Shown here: piece by piece, positions 40,823-49,999 of the stretch
How positions within the stretch are numbered: the stretch's first letter is position 1
How the letters are laid out: every line of letters starts with the position of its first letter
Source: Aquarana catesbeiana
Taxonomy: Eukaryota; Chordata; Amphibia; Anura; Ranidae
Assembly: GCF_042186555.1 (NCBI RefSeq)
Contig: NC_133325.1
Location: forward strand, 294,148,609-294,212,608
Direction: 5' to 3'
DNA length: 64,000 nucleotides
Position numbers and translations under genes: made by a program
The notes under the pieces: generated by a model
Databases searched by the model: none
Told to the model about the DNA's origin: nothing
The model's input: only the letters and a program-made list of their open reading frames with translations

Positions 40823-41210
40823 CTAATACTCAACTAGTGAATGGTAGCGTTCAAAACATTCACCAATGCAAAGACCAGGATTGTCAGGACAGGAGGGACA
40901 ATAATAGCGGGTGTCACGCCTATATCCGCGCTTGCTGCAGACACGACATCTTTTTTGGGGGGGTTCGTTGGGTAGGGGTACTCGGGAGGACATAAAAATG
41001 CCTCTCATGCAGCCGACTGCATTTGGTTGGGGATGTGAATGGGGGAAGTACGGGCGCTGCAGAAGCGGTGGGTTCCCAATTAGGATTGGCGAATGCAGCA
41101 GGAAGGGCACTATGGGCACGACGGGCCTGTGTTTGTCTTCTTGGTGGCAGTGGGACACTACTTGTGCTTGCCACCTCACCAGCTTCAACTGCACTTATGG
41201 GACTCGCCAC
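40823..41210 (-). pseudogene. piggyBac transposase C-terminal remnant
   Basis: On the minus strand, one frame gives RLHERHFYVLPSTP and the overlapping frame then gives KRCRVCSKRGYRRDTRYYC, CPSCPDNPGLCIGECF and a stop after RYHSLVEY. This spacing of Cys pairs is the C-terminal cysteine-rich (RING/PHD-like) domain of piggyBac transposases, used for binding the transposon ends. A frameshift near 40945 separates the two parts, and the catalytic DDD domain is absent from the window. This remnant gives the family assignment of the TTAA element. Confidence 0.85.
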
Positions 41211-41271
41211 GTCACCACGTGTTACTGCAGTGCTGGTTTGACTACGACCGGGGTGTACTAGGCCGCTGGCG

Positions 41272-42340
41272 CTTGCCAGTTCACCAAAACGCTACCAAAA
41301 AACGTTAGCGATCGCAGGGATCAGGCCTGACTCTGCGAACGCTGCAGTTATGCGTTTAGTGTTTTGTAAGTGTCAGTGATCGATCGATACTGCACTTGGG
41401 TGGGCTGGGCCGGGCCGGGCGGAGGGGCAAAACGCAGGTGCTAGCAGGTATCTGGGCTGATCCCGCTAACACTGCGTTTTTGGGAACCCTAAACTGCTGG
41501 TGACGCTAGTATAGATCTGATCGGATCAGATATTGATGCGATCAGATACTATACCACTAAGGGAGGTGTACGGTGCGTGCGTGGGTGTTAGCGGTACTGG
41601 CGCTAATCTGACGCTGCCTGGGGCTGGTGCTTGCCAGTTCACCAAAACGCTACAAAAAAAACTGTTAGCGATCGCAGGGATCAGGCCTGACTCTGCGAAC
41701 GCTGCAGTTATGCGTTTAGTGTTTTGTAAGTGTCAGTGATCGATCGATACTGCACTTGGGTGGGCTGGGCTGGGCCGGGCGGAGGGGCAAAACGCAGGTG
41801 CTAGCAGGTATCTGGGCTGATTCCGCTAACACTGCGTTTTTGGGAACCCTAAACTGCTGGGGACGCCAGTATAGATCTGATCGGATCAGATATTGATCCG
41901 TTCAGATACTATACCACTAAGGGAGGCGTATGCTGCGTGCGTGGGTGTTAGCGGTACTGGCGCTAACCTGACGCCTGGGGCTGGTGCTTGCCAGTTCACC
42001 AAAATGCTACCAAAAAAACTGTTAGCGATCGCAGGGATCAGGCCTGACTCTGCGAACGCTGCAGTTATGCGTTTAGTGTTTTGTAAGTGACAGTGATCGA
42101 TCGATACTGCACTTAGGTGGGCTGGGCGGAGGCACAAAACGCAGGTGCTAGCAGGTATCTGGGCTGATCCCGCTAACACTGCGTTTTTGGGAACCCTAAA
42201 CTGCTGGGGACGCTAGTATAGATCTGATCGGATCAGATATTGATCCGATCAGATACTATACCACTAAGGGAGGCGTATGCTGCATGCGTGGGTGTTAGCG
42301 GTACTGGCGCTAATCTGACGCTGCCTGGGGCGACGCATAT
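41272..42340 (+). repeat. ~355-bp tandem repeat, three units
   Basis: Units start at about 41272, 41632 and 41987, each with GTTAGCGATCGCAGGGATCA, CAGTGATCGATCGATACTGC and the palindrome GATCTGATCGGATCAGAT. Units differ by few substitutions and small deletions in the GGGCTGGGCC stretch. Confidence 0.93.
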
Positions 42341-43211
42341 CACCGCCGGGCGATCAGGGGGCTAAACCTTTATTTGGTAATAAACGGCGGGTGCCCTGAC
42401 ACTATAAAAAATAAACGAAATAACCAGCGTCATCCGTAACGGTTATACGGTGATCAGTGGTGAGAGGGTTAACTAGGGGGCAATCAAGGGGTTAAAACAT
42501 TTATTAGGTAGTATATGGGGGTCCCTGACGCTATAAAACGCTGACGGCGAACCTAAATATTTACCTCACTAACTAGCGTCACCAGCGACACTAATACAGC
42601 GATCAGAAAAATGATCGCTTAGTGACACTGGTGACAGGGGGTGATCAAGGGGTTAAAACTTTATTAGGGGGGGTTAGGGGGGTACCCTAGACCTAAAGGG
42701 GGGTAATACTAACTGTCCCAACACTGTAACTGTCACAAACTGACACTATGCAGTAATCAGAAAAAAAAAAAAAAAAAAAACTGCTGGTGTCAGTTTGTGA
42801 CAGGGGGGGGGGGGTGATTGGGGGGGGATCGGGGTGTTTTGTGTGCCTGGCATGTTCTACTGTGTGTGTGTGTGTTGGTGCACTCACATAGATGTCTTCT
42901 CTCCTCGGGCCGGAACGGAAAATACCGACCCGAGGGGAGATGACATCACTTCCTTTGCTGCTGTTTAGCATACAGCAGCAAAGGAGTGTTTTCACTGGCC
43001 GGCGGCGATCGCGAGGGGGGGGCCACGAACGGATGGTCTCCCCCTCATCACCGATCGCCGCTGGACAAAAGACGACCGCCTCGGGCACCGGGGGGGGGTC
43101 CGATCGGACCCCCCACCCGCGGAAGGCAAATCACGTACCCTGTACGTGATTTTGCCTGTCCGTGCCACTTTGCCGACGTACATCGGCGTGAGGCGGTCGT
43201 CAAGTGGTTAA

Positions 43212-45791
43212 AATAGTCCATAAATTTCACTCACATCTCGCAACTTTATGCAAGACAAACAATGAATTTAATCCTACAGAGGCTGAATCCTTCTTCTCAA
43301 AAATAACCTTACCTGAGTTATCTCAGAATCAAAAAAGCAGTTTGGATGAGCCTATAACTATAGATGAAGTTGCTAACGCCATAAAAGACCTAAAACTTAA
43401 CAAAAGACCAGGCCCAGACGGCTACTCGGCTTTATACTATAAAACATTCTCAGAAATACTCTCTCCCATTCTCACTGAAACTTTTAACAAACTTCTAGAT
43501 GGACATTCTTTTCGGCAAGAAACACTAATGGCAATTGTTTGTATGATCCCAAAACCCCTTTCTGATGATACTTCCTGTGTGAATTATCGGCCTATCTCTC
43601 TGTTAAACCTCGATATTAAATTATTAGCAAAAATAATAGCAAAACGCCTCAATAGCATTATAGGAAAATTAATACACAGAGATCAAGTAGGCTTCATGCC
43701 AAATAGACAGGCAGGCGATAATATACGCAGGGCAGTGTTATTGGCACATATTGCTAAAAAACTGAAAATCCCTTTATGTTTTCTATCTCTCGATATTAAG
43801 AGGGCATTTGACACAGTATCCTGGCAATATATGCAATATTCATTACAAAAATGGGGTTTTGGACCCCACTTTTTAACATGGATCAAAGCATTATATAATA
43901 AACCCAAAGCCTATATAAAATATGCTGGATACAAATCTGAAGCCTTTAATATCGAAAGAGGTACCCGACAGGGTTGCTCATTATCTCCCTTATTATTTGC
44001 CCTTATACTCGAACCCATGGCCCAATACATCAGAACAAACCAAACTATAACTGGCATTGAAGTAGGAGGTATTACACACAAATTATGTATATTTGCAGAC
44101 GATATATTACTTTTTCTATCATCACCACAGGTCTCTGGTCCTAACTTAATACCAGCTCTTGATGGATTTGCAGCCCTATCCGGCCTTATGATTATTCCTA
44201 AGAAATGCCTAGTGCTTAATATTTCACTCACAAACATGGAATTGATCCCGGCTAGGGCTGCACTCCCATTCACATGGGCAGAAAAATCAATCCCATATCT
44301 TGGAATTCATTTAACAGCATCTCATTCTGACTTATTCTCAACCAATTTTCCTCCTGTATTAAGACAGATCACAAATCTAATAAAACAATGGTCGCAACTT
44401 CCTTTATCCTGGATAGGGAAGATTAATGCAATCAAAATGACTATTCTACCCAAATTGCTTTATCTATTCAGAGTCCTCCCTATTCCAATTCCTTCCTATT
44501 TTTTGAGAATAGTACAAAAAAGAGCAACTTCATTTATATGGGGCTCTTCTAAACCACGTATACCTATACACACACTACATCTTCCCAAAAATAAAGGAGG
44601 CCTGGGATACCCTAATTTTACTAACTACTACAGAGCAGCACATTTGGCCAGTCTGTCCAAATACCATGCAAAACAGGAAATCCCATTATGGGTATTTATA
44701 GAGGCTTCAGAAAATGACCCTCTATTAATATCAAATTTATTATGGCTTGATCCTAAAGACCGCTTTAAAATAATCCCATAACTAAACACTTCTTATCTCT
44801 CTGGGATAAACTAAAAACCAAATATCAGTTACAATCTCCACACAATCCTCTCCTTTCTTTTATCAGAAATCCGGCCTTTTATCCGGCATGGATCTACCCA
44901 AATTCTTTTAAAGCTTGGACAACATCAGGCATTCAGACACTAAATGACTTCATAGCATCTAAATCATTCCTTTCATTCCCATCGCTTAGAGAAAAATATG
45001 ATCTACCAAACTCTGAGATATTTAGATATCTCCAAATCAAAAATTTCTATACACCATTCCTAAAGGGGGATACACCATTATCCCAATTATCCATTTTTGA
45101 ATCAATCTGTACAAAAGATCCATTTGCTAAAGGTACAATTTCATCACTTTATAATCAATTATATGGAGTAGTAAATCTTAATAGACCCTCTTACGTTCAG
45201 AGGTGGGAGGAGGACCTGGGACGAACTTTAGAAGACACTGACTGGTCTAACATATGGCTCACATCTAAGTCATCTTCACCCAACATCTTAGCACTGGAGA
45301 CAAATTATAAAGTCCTAACTCGCTGGTACCTTGTACCCGCTAGAGTGGCAAAATATTCACCTAATACCTCAGCTCTTTGTTTTCGAGGATGCCCAGAAAT
45401 AGGCACATATTTACACATATGGTGGACGTGCCCAGTAATCCAAACCTTCTGGAAGGAAGTCTTCGTGATTGCATCTAAAATATTTAAAAAAATAATACAA
45501 CCAGATCCATATTTAACTTTACTTAATCTAAAACCGGAATGGTTAACACTCTCTCAATTCAAACTTATGATCCAACTAATAACGGCTGCAAAACAAACAG
45601 TGGCCAAGGCATGGAAATCTCCTACATTGGTACTAGCAGAAACAATTCACAGAATGAATAATACAATGTCCCATGCTAAGATGGAAGCCATCGATCAAAA
45701 TCAAATTCCAAAATTTGAAAAACTTTGGCATCCTTGGATAAAACAACAGTTCCTGTCAAACTTCAATGACTCTGTCCTGTTGCTATGGTAA
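43212..45791 (+). pseudogene. LINE 2 ORF2, RT and C-terminal part, one frameshift
   Basis: Continues the APE part after the piggyBac insertion. RT motifs: RPGPDGYSALYY (43405), NYRPISLLNLD (43581), DQVGFMPNRQAGDNIRRA (43681), LSLDIKRAFDTVSW (43789), GTRQGCSLSPLLFAL (43960) and the catalytic FADDILLFL (44092). A single-base frameshift near 44776 ends the frame at 44781; in the neighbouring frame the sequence goes on (TKHFLSLWDKLK) to 45791, including CFRGCPEIGTYLHIWWTCP. Apart from the insertion and this shift the ORF is clean, so this copy was inactivated fairly recently. Confidence 0.92.
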
Positions 45792-46221
45792 CAGATTAAA
45801 TGACTTACAGAGACACCCATTCTAAGGCTTCAAAGAGAACTAAAAAGAATAATAAACTGACGAGCGGGACAACCTTGTGGACCATACCTCTACCTTTCAA
45901 CCCTTTTTCTTCTTTCTCTTTCCTTTTCTCCACCTTACGATTAAAGCTCATTATCAGAATTTATTTGACCTATATACACTCTACTTGTAAACAATATGTA
46001 TAGTAGGTATAAATCATTTAAATACCTACAAAAGTAACTAAGGAAATGATATATATCTTTAATTTAGGTTTACGTGAACCCAATGTTTAATATTTGAAAT
46101 TTCATGATATTTACCTATATAAACCCTACTGTAAAACATTGAGCTTACTTTATAGATCCTTGTAAACTTACTTTATGTATCTTTATAACATTGTATACTC
46201 AATAAACTTCTTTTGACAAGG
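45792..46221 (+). other. LINE 2 3'UTR
   Basis: AT-rich, ending AATAAACTTCTTTTGACAAG directly before the target duplication. Confidence 0.75.
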
Positions 46222-46259
46222 AAAACACGTCAATGAACTGAAACTGCTTTGTAGGAGGC

Positions 46260-46624
46260 TTAAAGTAGTTGTAAACCCTGTTACACCACTTTTACCTACA
46301 GGTAAGCCTATAACAAGGCTTACCTGTAGGTACCTTGAATATCTCCTAAACTTGTACAGTTTAGGAGATATTCAGTATACTGTATGCGCTGCTGCCAACT
46401 TCATGGGTGCAAGCGCAATGAAGAAAAGGGCTACTCTGCATGTGCATGAGAGAAGTGAATCGTGGCTCTGGCGAATCACAGCGCCGGAGCCGCAAACCCG
46501 GTAGTGACTCCGGTGGAAGATGTCTGCGCTGTACTCGGAGGGCCGATGTCGATCCAGGACTAGCTCATTATGCCTTTGTCTTGCAGGGTTTGTTTTGTTT
46601 TTCCGAGGTTTACAACCTCTTTAA
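46260..46624. mobile_element. TTAA MITE, second copy of the 2568 family, in Tc1
   Basis: TTAAAGTAGTTGTAAACC at the left and the complement of TTAAAGAGGTTGTAAACC at the right, TTAA on both sides. It holds the same two palindromes as the copy at 2568 (ACCTACAGGTAAGCCTAT and ATCTCCTAAACTTG). Removing it restores GTAGGAGGCTTAAAATTTGG of the Tc1 host. Confidence 0.87.
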
Positions 46625-47589
46625 AATTTGGTGCGGAACAGTCAAACTGTGCTACCAAGATAAGGTTATGGAAGACAGTTTTAGCTCACAGGCCATGGTA
46701 AGACAAGAAGGTACTGCATCAGCAAAGTCTCTCCAAGGTAAATATTTCAAAACAGACTGGGGTTTCAAAAAATGTTCTTTTGAAGAAGTGGTCTTCATGG
46801 ATAAACTGCAGCCAAAAATTCATACCTCTGATGCCAAAACAAGGCTAAGCAACTCAGATAAGCAACTCAAAAGCATAGCCACTGGGGAAAAACGACAACA
46901 GGTGCTCTGGACTTATGAGTCAACATTTTAAAATTTGGCTGTAGCAGGAGGCAGTTTGTTCACAAAAGGCTGGAGAGTGGTACAATAATGAGTGTCTGCA
47001 GGTAACAGCGAAGAATGTTAGAGGTTCCTTGCAAGTTTGGGGCTGCGATTCTGCAAATAGAGTTGGAGATTTGGTCAGGATATATAGTAAATTAATACAG
47101 TCAGGTACTTATTTGTTATGCCATACCATCTGGTAGGCATGTGATTGGTCCCAAATTTATTCTGCAGCAGGACAATGACCCCAAACTTACAGCCAATGTC
47201 ATTAGGAACTATCTTCAGCGTAAAGAACAAGGAGTCTTGGAAGTGATGGTTTGGCCCCCACAGTGTCCTGATCTCAACATAATTTAGGCTGTCTGGGATT
47301 ACATGAAGAGACAGGATATGAGGCAGCCTACATTCATAGAAGATCTGTGGTTAGTTCTTCAAGATGTTTTGAGCAACCTACCTGCTGAGTTCCTTCAAAA
47401 ACTGTGTGCAAGTGTACTGTACCTAGAATTGATGTTGTTTTGAAGGCTAAAGGGTGGTCACATCAAATATTAATTTGTTTTGGATTTCTCTTCTCTTCAT
47501 TTATTTGAAGTCCATTTTGTTCATTGATAAAAATAAACGAATCAACACTTCTATTTCTGAAAGCATGCTTAATTTACAGCATTTTTTGA
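46625..47589 (+). pseudogene. Tc1 transposase, heavily decayed
   Basis: The order of recognisable pieces follows Tc1 transposase: helix-turn-helix region with GTASAKSLQGKYF (about 46710), a large deletion, VVFMDKLQPKIH (about 46790), the catalytic-Asp region QQVLWTYESTF (about 46900, Asp replaced by Tyr: TDES to TYES), SAGRSLQVWGC-type sequence (about 47030), the DNDP region (about 47170) and the final DLNII region (about 47270). Frames change repeatedly. It is clearly non-functional. Confidence 0.85.
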
Positions 47590-47639
47590 TATATTAACGA
47601 GCAAGTAAACATGTTGTCCATGAAATGAATATGTGGAAA

Positions 47640-48010
47640 GAAAAAAAACAAGCATTGCAGTTTGATGTGCATGGGGCTGCATAGCCACAGACCTGTCAGG
47701 GTGCCTATGCTAACTCATGTCAAAAGCCAAAAACACCTACAATGGGCATGTAATCATCAGAGCTGGACCACAGAGCAAAGGAAGAAAGTGGCCTGCTTTG
47801 GTGAATCACATTTTCTTTTTCGTCATGTGGATGGCCAGATGCATGTGCATCACTTACCTGGGGAAGAGATGGCACCAGGGTGCAATATGGGAAGAAGGCA
47901 AATCCGAGGCAGTGTGATGCTTTGGGTAATGTTCTGCTGAGAAACCTTGGTCCTTCCATTCATGTGGATGGTACTTTGACACATACCACCTACCTAAACA
48001 TTGTTGCTGA
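47640..48010 (+). pseudogene. Second Tc1/mariner-type transposase fragment
   Basis: The frame from 47662 includes WTTEQRKKVACFGESHFLF and RHVDGQMHVHHLPGEEMAPG, then GSVMLWVMFC and a stop at 47938, after which related sequence continues to about 48003. This matches the first part of the DDE catalytic core of a Tc1/mariner-superfamily transposase different from the Tc1 copy upstream. The expected catalytic Asp in DESHF is Gly (GGT for GAT). Both ends are missing; the right side is cut by the hAT terminus at 48011. Confidence 0.65.
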
Positions 48011-48171
48011 CTAGGGATGAGATCCGAGTTTCGAGTCGAACCCATGTTCATCTCGAACATCGCCCGTTCGACCGTTCGTCGAATTGTGAACGTTATGGGC
48101 CATTCGCGCCCGAATTCGAGTGGCGTGTCATGACCCATAATTCACTGCGGCATCGCATGCACTATGACCCA

Positions 48172-48290
48172 CATGCTTGGCCAATCACAGCGCCGTCTGT
48201 ACAGAGAGCCGTAATTGGCCAAAGCCAGGGTGGCTTTGGCCAATTATGGCTCAGGGGGTTTAGTACACGCCCACACTATATAAGGCCGCC
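48172..48290 (+). promoter_or_regulatory. Candidate hAT promoter with palindrome and TATA box
   Basis: TATATAA at 48277-48283 follows a perfect 16-bp inverted repeat TAATTGGCCAAAGCCA (48212-48227 and 48231-48246) with CCAAT-type boxes in both arms and at 48180. Distance and composition suit an RNA polymerase II promoter driving the downstream transposase. Inference only. Confidence 0.5.
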
Positions 48291-48402
48291 TGCGTGGATA
48301 GACAGAGAGACAGTCTAATTTGATATAAGTTAGATAGAGTAGGCAGGCGAGTCAGTTAGGTGCACTTACAGTGTATTGTGTATTTATATGTATCCTAGGT
48401 GT

Positions 48403-48405
<3 letters not shown>

Positions 48406-48460
<55 letters not shown>
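48406..48460. repeat. (TA)n microsatellite
   Basis: About 26 TA units followed by a short (CA)n. It precedes the 107-bp array; a second (TA)n follows that array. Confidence 0.98.
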
Positions 48461-48466
<6 letters not shown>

Positions 48467-49024
48467 ATATTCAGTTTAGCTAGATCCATTCCTGTTATTC
48501 TCTTCCTACTGACAGGCAGGCAGGTGTTTTACAGTATTGCTGTTGTTCTTCTGATCCTATTAGTACCACAGGCAGGCAGCTAAAGTATTTACAGTTAGTG
48601 TACTGTGTCCTCTGCACAGTGTGCTCCTAAAGCTACCTGAAGAAAATTGGTGGTGTTCTGCTGATCCTATTAGTACCACAGGCAGCTGCAGTGTTTACAG
48701 TTAGTGTAGTGCGTCCTCTGCACAGTGTGCACCTAAAGCTACCTGAAGACAATTGCTGTTGTTCTGATCCTATTAATACCACAGGCAGGCAGCTGGAGTA
48801 TTTACAGTTAGTGTAGTGCGTCCTCTGCACAGTGTGCACCTAAAGCTACCTGAAGACAATTGCTGTTGTTCTGATCCTATTAATACCACAGGCAGGCAGC
48901 TGCAGTATTTACAGTTAGTGTACTTTGTCCTCTGCACAGTGTGCACCTAAAGCTACCTGAAGACAATTGCTGTTGTACTGATCCTATTAGTACCACAGGC
49001 AGGTAGCTGCAGTATTTACAGTTA

Positions 49025-49458
49025 TGCCCCGTACACACGGTCGGACTTTGTTCGGACATTCCAACAACAAAATCCATGGATTTTTTCTGACGGATGTTGG
49101 CTCAAACTTGTCTTGTATACACACGGTCAAACAAAGTTGTCGGAAAATCCGATCGTTCTAAACGCGGTGACGTAAAACGCGTACGTCGGAGCGATAAACG
49201 GGGCAGTGGCCAATAGCTTTTATCTCTTTATTTATTCTGAGCATGCGTGGCATTTTGTGCGTCGGATTTGTGTACACACGATCGGAATTTCCGACAACGG
49301 ATTTTGTTGTTGGAAAATTTTATATCCTGCTCTCAAACTTTGTGTGTCGGAAATTCCGATGGAAAATGTGTGATGGAGCCCACACACGGTCGGAATTTCT
49401 GACGACAAGGTCCTATCACACATTTTCCGTCGGAAAATCCGACCGTGTGTATGGGGCA
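49025..49458. mobile_element. MITE, TWA-target family, copy 4
   Basis: TGCCCCGTACACACGGTCGG at the left and its inverse at the right, with TTA on both sides (49022-49024 and 49459-49461). Removing it restores a normal repeat unit (TATTTACAGTTAGTGTAGTG). Compared with copies 2 and 3 it lies in the opposite orientation. Confidence 0.93.
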
Positions 49459-49639
49459 TTAGTGTAGTGCGTCCTCTGCACAGTGTGCATCTAAAGCTAC
49501 CTGAAAACAATTGCTGTTGTTCTGATCCTATTAATACCACAGGCAGGCAGCTGCAGTATTTACAGTTAGTGTACTGTGTCCTCTGCACAGTGTGCACCTA
49601 AAGCTATCTGGAGAAAATTGGTGGTGTTCTTCTTTTTTT

Positions 49640-49745
49640 TTTTTTGCTACATCAGCGTTTACTTTGAAAGGATTTAAATCACCATTTATGGCTCATTTTT
49701 TCCCGTCTCATTATCGTCACATCATAGTAGCAGAAACATGGCTTT
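49640..49745 (-). other. Possible 3'-transduced segment of LINE 3
   Basis: On the minus strand the LINE has AATAAAG and an A-rich stretch at about 49750-49765. About 105 bp of different sequence follows (TGTTTCTGCTACTATGATG and onwards) and ends in about 13 A, then the target duplication. This is the layout of read-through transcription past a weak polyadenylation signal. Confidence 0.45.
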
Positions 49746-49999
49746 TTTATTCAAATTTTTTTGGAAATCTTTATTTATTCTTTACAAAGGTTTAAAAAAA
49801 ATCCCACAACTAACGCTACGTCCCAGTATACAACTTTAATTCCCATACCCCAACCCGCCACACCCCCCCAACTCACCCCCCACCCCCACCCCCAACCTGC
49901 AGACGTGCTCCCGGTAAAGCATGCATTCGTTACATAAACTTCTCGGCGAATCTCCCTGTTTTTTTGAAGGATATCCACTTCGCCCATTTTGCTCCATCC

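Larger units (their letters stand above)
37327..43211 (-). mobile_element. Large piggyBac-like element (5.9 kb) in LINE 2 ORF2
   Basis: TTAA on both sides (37327-37330 and 43208-43211) with short inverted ends CCACTTGA/TCAAGTGG. It carries a remnant of a piggyBac transposase C-terminus on the minus strand (40823-41210). The rest is non-coding: inverted and direct ~400-bp blocks (37790-39250), a segment that restarts with an internal copy of the left end (AACCACTTGAAGAC at 39294), homopolymer tracts, and a ~355-bp tandem array (41272-42330). The internal restart suggests that two related copies fused. Mobilisation would need a piggyBac transposase from elsewhere. Confidence 0.88.
33934..46235 (+). 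mobile_element. L1-like LINE 2, full-length, nearly intact coding
   Basis: Target duplication AAAACACGTCAATG at 33934-33947 and 46222-46235. The element has a very short 5'UTR, an open ORF1, an inter-ORF spacer of about 950 bp, ORF2 and a 3'UTR with AATAAACTT just before the end; there is no long poly(A) tail. Its ORF2 is split by a 5.9-kb piggyBac-like insertion and has one frameshift. It lies inside a Tc1 transposon, so it is younger than that. Confidence 0.93.
33149..47589 (+). mobile_element. Tc1-like transposon in five pieces
   Basis: The pieces are 33149-33344, 33835-33933, 46236-46259 and 46625-47589, with intervening insertions. The left end TACAGTACTGTCTAAAAG is a typical Tc1 inverted repeat with a TA target. 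Interior non-coding sequence (GATTTTGTAGGATTAGAGTC, CAGGTGCTAATGA) continues in order after each insertion. The right end decays after TTTACAGCATTTTTT (about 47580) and its terminal repeat is missing. The insertions are a MITE containing a second MITE, an L1-like LINE containing a piggyBac-like element, and a TTAA MITE. Confidence 0.88.
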
